DNA from: Inia geoffrensis
Taxonomy: Eukaryota; Chordata; Mammalia; Artiodactyla; Iniidae
DNA length: 64,000 bases
NCBI GenBank assembly: GCA_036417435.1
Contig: JAZAQT010000526.1
Span: 372,001 to 436,000, forward strand
Direction: 5' to 3'
Notes under the pieces: generated by a model
Databases searched by the model: none
Seen by the model: the letters and a program-made list of their open reading frames with translations, nothing else
Told to the model about the DNA's origin: nothing
Program-made: the position numbers and the translations under genes
Part shown: positions 26,060 to 36,849 of the stretch, piece after piece
How positions within the stretch are numbered: the stretch's first letter is position 1
Layout: each line of letters begins with the position of its first letter

Positions 26060-27795
26060 TTGCTCAACCAAATGGACTCAACACCCAGTATTCAAAACCT
26101 AGGAATATGCCTGACTATGAAGAAAATTAAAACCCATACATTTATAGGTCTCCATAAGAAAATCATTTGTGTACAGCACCATACACACAGCCGTGTCAAT
26201 AAGCTAAATCCCCTTATAAAAATAAATTTGAAAAACAAAACACAAGGACTGTGAAATAGAGAGAAATTCTTAAATAAGTCCTTCAGGGCTTGTGAGGAAT
26301 CTTGGATTTACCACCTCTACATCCACAGCTGGGGGAGAGATAAGGCTGGACACTTGGGGCTGATACTATTGGTGAGGGAATGCAGACCCTTTGAGGTAAT
26401 GGTGCATGGTTCCCATTCCACGGGTCCCAAATCTCCACGTTTAAGGGATTTATCCTTCAGCTAAAATATGCATGGAAAACCCAGAATATGGTCCACGAAG
26501 TGATCAGGCATAATTTCTAAAACTCATCGCCATTTTCGCCCCCTGATACTCGAGTTCGCCGTTCCAGATGCGATATTAACATTCTCCCCACTTGGAGAGT
26601 CAGTGCCTTTGACCTCTTGTTTGGCACAGTTTGCAATTTCTGTGGAAGATGAACAGGAATAAGGAGAACCAATGAGCGGCTAACTCGATGTGTTTGGACG
26701 GGCACATTGAACTCTGATTTCCCTACAGGAAGAAGAATTCACCAAAGGCTCAGCGGGCCATGCCGGAACGAGATTAGGGCCTGAAGCAATTCTTCGGGTT
26801 TTCGGTCAGCTCACAAGAAAGCAAGTTGAGAAAAGGAGATCTTTGGCACTGTAACTCACAATCCTGCAGAGTTCCAAATGACCCCTATCATCCAAAAATT
26901 TATTGAAGGAAGGCTGTGAAGAGGACTTGAACGCGACGCAGAATTGCAGAAAACAGATATCAGGGGGTAGATAAGAATTGCTCTGAAAGCGTAGGAAAAG
27001 AGGCAGCAGTTCGACAGTGATGCACTTGGCCAAAAAGGGCGTATGCGTTTTTTCCTGAATATATTCAGGAAAAAACGCATACGCCCTTTTTGGCCAACCA
27101 AGCAAGCCTGCAATGGAAATCCGCACTACAAGGAAGTCTCACTTCCCACGGATCCAAAGGGCCGTCCGAAAAAAGTGTAAAATCCAGAGAGGCAGGACAG
27201 GCCGTGGAGAACCGGCAGCCTTGTTATGCTGATGGGCGGGATGTAAATTGCCAACAGCCACTCTGGAGAAGTGGATGGTGTTTCCTGGAACAAAGAAAAA
27301 ACCAAGCTAGAGAGCCTAGGGCACTTCCACTTATGGTGCTATAGATTCGGAAAATTTAAATGAAAAAGACACAGCCACACCAAAGTTTGGGGCTGCTCTG
27401 TGTACGGGATCCTTGACTATGGTACAACTTTAATAGCCCAGAAAGAGAAAAATGGATATAGAAGTTGTGCTACATCCCTACAATGGAATATCACTCAACA
27501 ATGAAATCCATGGCAACACACCAGTAGCAGCATAATGAGAGGATTTAGTTATGATGATTCTAACTGAAATAAGTCACACAGAAAAAGAAACATCATAAGA
27601 TATCACTAATACCGGGAATGTAAACACGGCTACGTGTGAACTGCATTACAAAACACAACAGAGTCTCACATTTACAAAAGAAACTTATGCTTGCTTAAGG
27701 GGAAAGGAGAGTGGGGAGGCTGCATAAAACCAGAGGTTCATATTAGGACAGATACCATTCCATAAGCCAAATATATATTAGACAAGACCTACTCC
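26060..27795 (+). repeat. Satellite monomer 16 (dimer position x)
   Basis: 1,736 bp with caaccaaatgg, acccagtatt and cagccgtgtc, like monomers 14 and 18. Private changes are aagcaagttg (about 26,820), cccacggatcc (about 27,146) and ctaactgaaat (about 27,560). Confidence 0.9.
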
Positions 27796-29531
27796 TTGCT
27801 CAACGAAATGGACTCAACACCCCGTATTCAAAACCTAGGAATATGCCTGACTATGAAGAAAATTAAAACCCATACATTTATAGGTCTCCATAAGAAAATC
27901 ATTTGTGTACAGCACCATACACACAGCAGTGTCAATAAGCTAAATCCCCTTATAAAAATAAATTTGAAAAACAAAACACAAGGACTGTGAAATAGAGAGA
28001 AATTCTTAAATAAGTCCTTCAGGGCTTGTGAGGAATCTTGGATTTACCACCTCTACATCCACAGCTGGGGGAGAGATAAGGCTGGACACTTGGGGCTGAT
28101 ACTATTGGTGAGGGAATGCAGACCCTTTGAGGTAATGGTGCATGGTTCCCATTCCACGGGTCCCAAATCTCCACGTTTAAGGGATTTATCCTTCAGCTAA
28201 AATATGCATGGAAAACCCAGAATATGGTCCACGAAGTGATCAGGCATAATTTCTAAAACTCATCGCCATTTTCGCCCCCTGATACTCGAGTTCGCCGTTC
28301 CAGATGCGATATTAACATTCTCCCCACTTGGAGAGTCAGTGCCTTTGACCTCTTGTTTGGCACAGTTTGCAATTTCTGTGGAAGATGAACAGGAATAAGG
28401 AGAACCAATGAGCGGCTAACTCGATGTGTTTGGACGGGCACATTGAACTCTGATTTCCCTACAGGAAGAAGAATTCACCAAAGGCTCAGCGGGCCATGCC
28501 GGAACGAGATTAGGGCCTGAAGCAATTCTTCGGGTTTTCGGTCAGCTCACAAGAAAGCGAGTTGAGAAAAGGAGATCTTTGGCACTGTAACTCACATTCC
28601 TGCAGAGTTCCAAATGACCCCTATCATCCAAAAATTTATTGAAGGAAGGCTGTGAAGAGGACTTGAACGCGACGCAGAATTGCAGAAAACAGATATCAGG
28701 GGGTAGATAAGAATTGCTCTGAAAGCGTAGGAAAAGAGGCAGCAGTTCGACAGTGATGCACTTGGCCAAAAAGGGCGTATGCGTTTTTTCCTGAATATAT
28801 TCAGGAAAAAACGCATACGCCCTTTTTGGCCAACCAAGCAAGCCTGCAATGGAAATCCGCACTACAAGGAAGTCTCACTTCCCACCGATCCAAAGGGCCG
28901 TCCGAAAAAAGTGTAAAATCCAGAGAGGCAGGACAGGCCGTGGAGAACCGGCAGCCTTGTTATGCTGATGGGCGGGATGTAAATTGCCAACAGCCACTCT
29001 GGAGAAGTGGATGGTGTTTCCTGGAACAAAGAAAAAACCAAGCTAGAGAGCCTAGGGCACTTCCACTTATGGTGCTATAGATTCGGAAAATTTAAATGAA
29101 AAAGACACAGCCACACCAAAGTTTGGGGCTGCTCTGTGTACGGGATCCTTGACTATGGTACAACTTTTATAGCCCAGAAAGAGAAAAATGGATATAGAAG
29201 TTGTGGTACATCCCTACAATGGTATATCACTCAACAATGAAATCAATGGCAACAGACCAGTAGCAGCATAATGAGAGGATTTAGTTATGATGATTCTAAG
29301 TGAAATAAGTCACACAGAAAAAGAAACATCATAAGATATCACTAATACCGGGAATGTAAACACGGCTACGTGTGAACTGCATTACAAAACACAACAGAGT
29401 CTCACATTTACAAAAGAAACTTATGCTTGCTTAAGGGGAAAGGAGAGTGGGGAGGCTGCATAAAACCAGAGGTTCACATTAGGACAGATACCATTCCATA
29501 AGCCAAATATATATTAGACAAGACCTACTCC
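27796..29531 (+). repeat. Satellite monomer 17 (dimer position y)
   Basis: 1,736 bp. It has a cacattcctgc change near 28,594, found again only near 57,700. Its L1 half carries the second-type acttttatag and gtatatcac. Confidence 0.9.
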
Positions 29532-31267
29532 TTGCTCAACCAAATGGACTCAACACCCAGTATTCAAAACCTTGGAATATGCCTGACTATGAAGAAAATT
29601 AAAACCCATACATTTATAGGTCTCCATAAGAAAATCATTTGTGTACAGCACCATACACACAGCCGTGTCAATAAGCTAAATCCCCTTATAAAAATAAATT
29701 TGAAAAACAAAACACAAGGACTGTGAAATAGAGAGAAATTCTTAAATAAGTCCTTCAGGGCTTGTGAGGAATCTTGGATTTACCACCTCTACATCCACAG
29801 CTGGGGGAGAGATAAGGCTGGACACTTGGGGCTGATAGTATTGGTGAGGGAATGCAGACCCTTTGAGGTAATGGTGCATGGTTCCCATTCCACGGGTCCC
29901 AAATCTCCACGTTTAAGGGATTTATCCTTCAGCTAAAATATGCATGGAAAACCCAGAATATGGTCCACGAAGTGATCAGGCATAATTTCTAAAACTCATC
30001 GCCATTTTCGCCCCCTGATACTCGAGTTCGCCGTTCCAGATGCGATATTAACATTCTCCCCACTTGGAGAGTCAGTGCCTTTGACCTCTTGTTTGGCACA
30101 GTTTGCAATTTCTGTGGAAGATGAACAGGAATAAGGAGAACCAATGAGCGGCTAACTCGATGTGTTTGGACGGGCACATTGAACTCTGATTTCCCTACAG
30201 GAAGAAGAATTCACCAAAGGCTCAGCGGGCCATGCCGGAACGAGATTAGGGCCTGAAGCAATTCTTCGGGTTTTCGGTCAGCTCACAAGAAAGCGAGTTG
30301 AGAAAAGGAGATCTTTGGCACTGTAACTCACAATCCTGCAGAGTTCCAAATGACCCCTATCATCCAAAAATTTATTGAAGGAAGGCTGTGAAGAGGACTT
30401 GAACGCGACGCAGAATTGCAGAAAACAGATATCAGGGGGTAGATAAGAATCGCTCTGAAAGCGTAGGAAAAGAGGCAGCAGTTCGACAGTGATGCACTTG
30501 GCCAAAAAGGGCGTATGCGTTTTTTCCTGAATATATTCAGGAAAAAACGCATACGCCCTTTTTGGCCAACCAAGCAAGCCTGCAATGGAAATCCGCACTA
30601 CAAGGAAGTCTCACTTCCCACCGATCCAAAGGGCCGTCCGAAAAAAGTGTAAAATCCAGAGAGGCAGGACAGGCCGTGGAGAACCGGCAGCCTTGTTATG
30701 CTGATGGGCGGGATGTAAATTGCCAACAGCCACTCTGGAGAAGTGGATGGTGTTTCCTGGAACAAAGAAAAAACCAAGCTAGAGAGCCTAGGGCACTTCC
30801 ACTTATGGTGCTATAGATTCGGAAAATTTAAATGAAAAAGACACAGCCACACCAAAGTTTGGGGCTGCTCTGTGTACGGGATCCTTGACTATGGTACAAC
30901 TTTAATAGCCCAGAAAGAGAAAAATGGATATAGAAGTTGTGCTACATCCCTACAATGGAATATCACTCAACAATGAAATCCATGGCAACACACCAGTAGC
31001 AGCATAATGAGAGGATTTAGTTATGATGATTCTAAGTGAAATAAGTCACACAGAAAAAGAAACATCATAAGATATCACTAATACCGGGAATGTAAACACG
31101 GCTACGTGTGAACTGCATTACAAAACACAACAGAGTCTCACATTTACAAAAGAAACTTATGCTTGCTTAAGGGGAAAGGAGAGTGGGGAGGCTGCATAAA
31201 ACCAGAGGTTCACATTAGGACAGATACCATTCCATAAGCCAAATATATATTAGACAAGACCTACTCC
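29532..31267 (+). repeat. Satellite monomer 18 (dimer position x)
   Basis: 1,736 bp with caaccaaatgg, acccagtatt and cagccgtgtc, plus the monomer 1 and 10 type signals gatagtatt and agaatcgctctg. It is a mosaic of subfamilies. Confidence 0.9.
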
Positions 31268-33004
31268 TTGCTCAACGAAATGGACTCAACACCCCGTATT
31301 CAAAACCTAGGAATATGCCTGACTATGAAGAAAATTAAAACCCATACATTTATAGGTCTCCATAAGAAAATCATTTGTGTACAGCACCATACACACAGCA
31401 GTGTCAATAAGCTAAATCCCCTTATAAAAATAAATTTGAAAAACAAAACACAAGGACTGTGAAATAGAGAGAAATTCTTAAATAAGTCCTTCAGGGCTTG
31501 TGAGGAATCTTGGATTTACCACCTCTACATCCACAGCTGGGGGAGAGATAAGGCTGGACACTTGGGGCTGATAGTATTGGTGAGGGAATGCAGACCCTTT
31601 CAGGTAATGGTGCATGGTTCCCATTCCACGGGTCCCAAATCTCCACGTTTAAGGGATTTATCCTTCAGCTAAAATATGCATGGAAAACCCAGAATATGGT
31701 CCACGAAGTGATCAGGCATAATTTCTAAAACTCATCGCCATTTTCGCCCCCTGATACTCGAGTTCGCCGTTCCAGATGCGATATTAACATTCTACCGACT
31801 TGGAGAGTCAGTGCCTTTGACCTCTTGTTTGGCACAGTTTGCAATTTCTGTGGAAGATGAACAGGAATAAGGAGAACCAATGAGCGGCTAACTCGATGTG
31901 TTTGGACGGGCACATTGAACTCTGATTTCCCTACAGGAAGAAGAATTCACCAAAGGCTCAGCGGGCCATGCCGGAACGAGATTAGGGCCTGAAGCAATTC
32001 TTCGGGTTTTCGGTCAGCTCACAAGAAAGCGAGTTGAGAAAAGGAGATCTTTGGCACTGTAACTCACAATCCTGCAGAGTTCCAAATGACCCCTATCATC
32101 CAAAAATTTATTGAAGGAAGGCTGTGAAGAGGACTTGAACGCGACGCAGAATTGCAGAAAACAGATATCAGGGGGTAGATAAGAATTGCTCTGAAAGCGT
32201 AGGAAAAGAGGCAGCAGTTCGACAGTGATGCACTTGGCCAAAAAGGGCGTATGCATTTTTTCCGGAATATATTCAGGAAAAAACGCATACGCCCTTTTTG
32301 GCCAACCAAGCAAGCCTGCAATGGAAATCCGCACTACAAGGAAGTCTCACTTCCCACCGCTTTAAAGTGTCGTCTGAAAAAAGTGTAAAATCCCGAGAGA
32401 CAGGACTGGCCATGGAGTACAGGGAGCTTGGTTATGCTGATTGGCGGGATGTAAATTGCCAACGAGTACTGTGGAGATGTGTATGGTGTTTCCTGAAACA
32501 TCTAAAAATCAAAGCCACAGAGCCTAGGGCACTTCCACTTATGATCCTATAGCTTAGGAAAATTTAAAGGAGGAAGACACAGCCACCCCAATATTTAGGA
32601 CTGCTGTGTTTTCAGCAATGTCCACTACAGTACAATTTATATATCCTGGACAGAAAAAAATGGATAAAGACCTTGTGCTTCTTTTGTATAATGAAATATC
32701 ACTCAACAGTGATATTAATGTAATCAGGCCTGTAGAAGCAAAATGAATGGATTCCAGTACGATGATTCTATGTGAAATAAGTCACACAGAAAAAGAAAAT
32801 TATTATGTTATCACTAATAAAAGGAATGTAAACTTGGCTACACATGAACTGAATTACAAAACAGAACAGAGTCTCACTTTTAGGAAACAATCTTATGCTT
32901 TTTTTAAGGGGAAAGTTTAGTTGGGGTGCGTCATAAAACCAGAGATTGAAATTAGCCCAAAAACCATTCCATAAGCCAAGTATGTAATAGACAGGACCTA
33001 CTCC
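31268..33004 (+). repeat. Satellite monomer 19, chimeric canonical/diverged
   Basis: 1,737 bp. It is canonical to about 32,340. From about 32,360 it is an old diverged monomer (gctttaaagtgtcg, cgagagacagg, ggagtacaggg). The switch lies inside gaagtctcacttcccaccg (32,341-32,359), which is identical in both types. The palindrome at 32,234-32,305 has the same two left-arm changes as monomer 14, 8,680 bp (five units) upstream. A private ctaccgact lies near 31,793. Confidence 0.9.
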
Positions 33005-33025
33005 TTGCTCAAAGAAATAAACTCA
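32360..33025 (+). repeat. Diverged satellite (L1 half) at the left edge of the island
   Basis: It aligns in order with the canonical monomer but with many substitutions, for example tatgttatcac for aagatatcac and attagcccaa for attaggacag. It stops about 20 bases into the next monomer, at actcaaca, where an L1 fragment begins. The level of divergence marks it as an array-edge relic. Confidence 0.85.
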
Positions 33026-33771
33026 ACAATGAAGTATCACGTCACACCTGTTAGAATGGGCATTATCAGAAATTCTGCAAACAACAAATGCTCGAATGGT
33101 GTGGAGAAAAGGAAACCTCTTCCACTATTGTAGGGAATGTAAATTGATACAGTTACAATAGAGAACAGCATGGAGGTTCCTTAAAAACTAACCATAAGTT
33201 ACCATATGATCCAGCCATCTCACTCCTGGGCATATATCCAGAAAAAAAACAAAAATAAAGAGGAGGCTTTCACCACAAAGTTCATTGCATCACTATAATA
33301 GCCAGGTAATGGAAGCAACCTAAATGTCCACAGACACATGAATGCATAAAGAGATGATACATATATAAAATGGAATATTATTCAGCCATAAGAATGAATG
33401 AAGTTGGATCATTTGTAGAGATGTCCATGGATCTAGAGACTGTCATAGAGAGTGAAGTATGTCAGAAAGAGAAAAACAAATATTGTATATGAATGCATAT
33501 ATGTGGAACCTAGAAAAATTGTGCAGATGAACCAGTTTGCAAGGCAGAAATAGAGCAACAGATGTAGAGAAAAAAACATATGGACATCAAGTGGGGAAAG
33601 CTGTGGGGGTTAGGTGGTGGGAGGAGTTGAGAGATTCAGATTGGCATTTATATGTATAAAATAGATAACCAATAGATAAATAGATAACCAAGTGTAAAAT
33701 AGATAACCAATAAAAACCTGCTGTATAAAAAACTAAAATATATTTCAAAATTTAAAAAACAAAACAGAAAA
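33026..33771 (+). mobile_element. LINE-1 3' fragment (ORF2 end and 3' UTR), 5'-truncated
   Basis: A clear cetartiodactyl L1 3' end. It has the ORF2 C-terminal coding region (near 33,210: gatccagccatctcactc and gggcatatatccag), the stretches gaagcaacctaaatgtcc, ggaatattattcagcc and gcatatatgtggaacc, and then a 3' UTR with tagataacca repeats and an A-rich end. It is much closer to L1 than the satellite's L1 half. Its 5' truncation falls at almost the same L1 position as the start of the L1 half of the monomer. Frames are broken and it is not functional. Confidence 0.9.
33658..33715 (+). repeat. Short direct repeats of tagataacca in the L1 3' UTR
   Basis: Three copies of tagataacca lie within 58 bp, separated by aatagataaa and agtgtaaaa. 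They look like local slippage duplication inside the L1 3' UTR. The second copy is at 46,475-46,532. Confidence 0.7.
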
Positions 33772-33897
33772 AAAGGTTCTTCCCTTCACATACGTGCATT
33801 TATATGAATACATTATTTCCATGCTTATATCTGTAAATACAAAAAAGAGGAATAAAATCTACCTAGAACCCAAAATAAAGAAAAAAAAAAAAAAAAA
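33772..33897 (+). other. Extra A-tailed segment after the L1 end (possible 3' transduction)
   Basis: After the internal A-rich L1 end comes about 110 bp of AT-rich sequence unlike L1. It contains gaataaaatc and caaaataaag, and ends in a pure run of 17 A (33,881-33,897). An internal tail, a unique segment, an AATAAA signal and then a long A-run is the layout of L1 read-through transduction. No convincing target-site duplication was found, so this stays a hypothesis. Confidence 0.4.
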
Positions 33898-35264
33898 CTA
33901 AACAGAAACCACCAGTTACACAGAGGAAAACCGTATCAGGGCACTTGCTCCAGTTGTAAACAATTCTGAAGATGGTCAGTGAGGGGAATCATCTCCCATT
34001 CAACCAGCAGCCCCCACACAACAAGTGTCCTCATTGTAAAGCTGGGGGACTGTGCCGAGACCTCTGTGAGTAAACGTGAGCTGAGGCCCAGGCTAGCTGC
34101 TGCTGAACTGTTCCCACCCTTCCCAGGTAAAACACCTGAATATGTGCAAGGACTTGAAAGCCTAGAGGAAGGGCCGTTGAGCCACACAAGCGATAGCATG
34201 CCGGCCGACTTGGTGCCTGCAGGCCAGCCAGGATGGTCCTGGCCCTGGATGCTCTTCTGGAAGCCTTCCATTTCCCTGCCTGAGAAACCCCTCCTGTCCC
34301 GCCCCCACTGCTTTTTTTCCTCCCTCACCTCTGCCCAGGGAGAAACTCCAGCAGCAGTTATAGGTGACACATCCTCTTCTATAGCAGGTGGCAGCCTGGA
34401 AACTGCTGCAGAAAGTCCAGCAGAGCCCAACTCACACTAGGCCTCTCACAAAGCCGTGGCCTCTCAATCCCTCCCACCAGCCCAGCCCCGAGACTAATGA
34501 CAGGGCAGAGAATATGGTTTCACGCAGAGCTGCAGGGGCTCTTGCTGCCTGGTGCGGTGTTTATATTGACCTCAAAACATGCACACCTGGGGAGGGCTGG
34601 CCCGATTGGTCAGGCTGCACAGGTCAGCCAATCCTCACTACTCAGGGGCTCACAGTTGCAGAAAATTGACCTTGCTGAACGGGCCATCTCCAAGCAACAG
34701 GTGTAGGCTCTTGAAAGTCCGGATACACAAGGGGCTGCAGCTCTGGCTTGTTTTCTAATCATTTTATCTGACCCATGAGTGGGAGACAGCTTCAAGAAAA
34801 TCGTCTCCTAATGAGAGGGACACAGAAGTCAGGGAGAGGAGGGGTGAGTGGTGGCTGGAGGCAGCGGCTTGGTGCCCTGGGTGCAGTGGAAGTGTCTGGA
34901 AGACCAGGCAGAGGGAGGCCCTGCAGAGTGATGCCCAGGGTCACAGACATGTCGGAGCTGCTGTTTGTTAGTTCAAGTCCTGCTCTGAGGTGCTCTGTGT
35001 CAGCTCTGAGAGACAGGTGAGCTGAGGTTGCTCTGCAATGAGGGCTATGGGCACGGTTCCTCTTTGCCCAGCCCTGCCACGGTACCTGCAAGGGTAGATC
35101 TGTATCCTGGGAGGGGCTTGACCAGGAGAGCCCAATGAGCTGGGGTGGGGGTGAGGTACCTGCCCAGGTGAGCTCCATATCCTGGAAATTGCCTGACCAC
35201 GAGAGACAAATTGGCCGCTGGGGACCTGGTAAAGGATGTCAGGACAGTTATGCCACCGAGGGTA
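33898..35264. other. GC-richer non-satellite stretch, unidentified
   Basis: About 1.37 kb of sequence unlike satellite or L1. Both strands have fairly long open frames at 33,936-34,440 (164 residues on minus, 153 on plus). They overlap each other and have no recognisable domain or transmembrane pattern, so I do not call them genes. Two CCAAT boxes in opposite orientation lie 20 bp apart (attgg at 34,605, ccaat at 34,628). It directly precedes a retroviral pol remnant, so part of it may be retroviral leader or gag sequence decayed beyond recognition, or captured host sequence. Confidence 0.45.
35081..35233 (+). repeat. Diverged 74-bp tandem direct repeat
   Basis: Two adjacent units begin with ggtacctgc, at 35,081 and 35,155. 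They share atatcctgg or gtatcctgg, then a ttgaccaggagag/ctgaccacgagag element, and then a purine-rich end. It lies just upstream of the pol remnant. The second copy is at 47,897-48,049. Confidence 0.6.
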
Positions 35265-35269
35265 TACCT

Positions 35270-36215
35270 CCAGTAGTTCCTAATTCCTACACACTGCTAG
35301 TCATTCTACCAACCACCAGGACATGGTGTTCTGTATTAGACTTCAATGATGCCTTCTTTTGTATTCCATTAGTCCCAGAGTCACAAGAAATTTTGCCTCG
35401 TGACTGGCAGGACTCAACATACAACAAAAATAATACTGCTGGGCCGCCTCGTCCCAAGGGTATAAAAATTCCCACACCATCTTTGGGAAAGCTTAGCTAA
35501 AGACCTAAAAGTTCTACCTCTGGAAAAGGAAACCCTCCTTCAATATGCAGACACCAATCTGATCGCCAGCTCTACTAAGGAGGCCTCTGAACTACCAAGC
35601 CAATATAGGATAGAAGTTGTCCAAGAAAAAGCTCAAATATCACACACTAAGGAGACCTGCCTGGGCTTCGTTCTCACAGAAGGTCTGAGAAGCCCATCCC
35701 AGGAAAGGGAAGAAACCATTTGCAGCCTTAGACCTTCTAAAAGTAGAAGACAGCTTAGGAGTTCCTGGGGAGGCTGGGGTTTGCTGCATCTGGATCCCGA
35801 ACTACAGTCTAATAGCTGGGCCTCTATATGAAACACTGAAAGGAAAAGATGATGATCCTTTTGAATAGAATCCAGAAGTGGTCTTTCAAGAATGGAAAGA
35901 GCGGTCAATTCAGACCCTTGACCTGGAACTCCCTAATTTAGCTAAACCCTTTGACCTTTACATTCCTGGTGAAAGGTGAATTGCCATTGGAGTATTAGTG
36001 CCAAAACTGGGACCACTTGAAAAGGAACAACGCAAGAATGCTAACCAGGTAGGATAAACTACGGTCACCAAGGGGCTTGGTCCACCACCACATCTGGCCA
36101 GGATACTGGCAGTATCTAAAAACCTGGAAATCAGCAGCCTGAAAGGCCACCTCCCTCCTAAGGGAAAAGGACCCCATGTGTTGATCCTAACCACCAAACA
36201 TGCCCTGAGGTTGCA
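35270..36215 (+). pseudogene. Endogenous retrovirus pol remnant (class I, gammaretrovirus-like)
   Basis: The plus strand at about 35,275-35,390 translates to a reverse-transcriptase-like stretch containing LDFNDAFF, the region of the first catalytic aspartate in gammaretroviral RT. Near 35,537-35,563 the translation reads LQYADTNL, where the family has its YxDD catalytic box; here the second aspartate is lost. About 35,655-36,215 continues in shifting frames with resemblance to the RT connection and RNase H part. There are several frameshifts and in-frame stops (for example tag at about 35,867), and a stop at 35,498 ends the first frame. Order and spacing fit a decayed pol, with no intact gene. 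Confidence 0.75.
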
Positions 36216-36849
36216 GGGTTCGCTCCATGGGCACACTGACCTCGAGTGAGGAGACCCTCCAACTCCAACCTCCAGAAAGACAACTCGTGTAACCATCACT
36301 TTACCTGGAGTTTCTCTCAGAAAACAACAAGAGTGTGTCAAAAAGAGTAGACTACTGCTTTCAGGGCTTACTGCACCCAGAGGGGAGCTAATAAGCTTGG
36401 CAGGGGAACCATATATCACATTGTCACCATAGAAAAGCCTACAGCCACCGTGGTGATGGTGGCCAATAAGACCAGCTGCAGTCCTGGCTACCTCAAAAGG
36501 CTGTTGACTCAGTGTCCATCATGGTGTTGTATCACCACTGACCCTGGACTGACTGGGAGTTGAGCAGGCAAGGCTCTGACACCTGGTACTGTTTTTACAT
36601 TAATTCAGGGGCCTAATTGAAGAAAACAAAGACTGCTGGTCAGAGCATCTAGGCTGGCAGAAACGGTCAGCCTAAGGTGGCCTAACAAATGTGCGGTGGG
36701 GTAAAACCTGCCTCCACATTGTCTCTGCACATCCCTTTCCTGTACCCTTAAAGGTCATTAGAATCTATAACACTTCCAATGCTGGTACTCAGGTGGACGA
36801 GCAGGGAGGCAGCAGCTCTGGGGACAATGAATCTCACCTGGAGGCTGCT
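36216..36849 (+). other. Probable decayed retroviral sequence between pol and LTR-like region
   Basis: No open frame of note. Near 36,585-36,625 a short plus-strand frame reads WYCFYINSG followed by a stop. It faintly recalls the cysteine-containing ectodomain segment of gammaretroviral transmembrane envelope proteins, and the position between pol and an LTR-like stretch fits. The rest is unrecognised. There is no intact envelope gene. Confidence 0.3.

Larger units (their letters stand above)
1..32340 (+). repeat. Satellite array A, 1,736-bp monomers (common cetacean satellite type)
   Basis: Tandem head-to-tail array of nineteen monomers. Using the motif ttgctcaac as phase marker, monomers start at 21, 1757, 3493, 5229, 6965, 8701, 10437, 12173, 13909, 15645, 17381, 19117, 20852, 22588, 24324, 26060, 27796, 29532 and 31268. 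All spacings are 1,736 bp except one of 1,735. Neighbours differ at only a few to a few dozen sites. Each monomer carries single EcoRI (gaattc), XhoI (ctcgag), BamHI (ggatcc) and PstI (ctgcag) sites at fixed phases, as seen by eye. The right half is L1-derived and the left half is unidentified. What is known: the common cetacean satellite has about this length and is built on L1. The assignment to that family is inferred from length plus L1 content, without a database comparison. Confidence 0.9.

Noticed and set aside
1..32340. CRISPR-like reading of the regular repeats
   Set aside because: The repeat unit is 1.7 kb with no spacers, and the content is mammalian L1 and satellite.
33936..34440. 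164-codon (minus) and 153-codon (plus) frames in the island, duplicated at 46,752-47,256
   Set aside because: The two overlap fully on opposite strands in GC-rich DNA where stops are scarce. There is no recognisable domain, and their identity between blocks follows from the recent duplication.
35270..36215. Pol remnant as a possibly active retroviral gene
   Set aside because: The catalytic box is degraded and there are several frameshifts and stops, all shared by both block copies.
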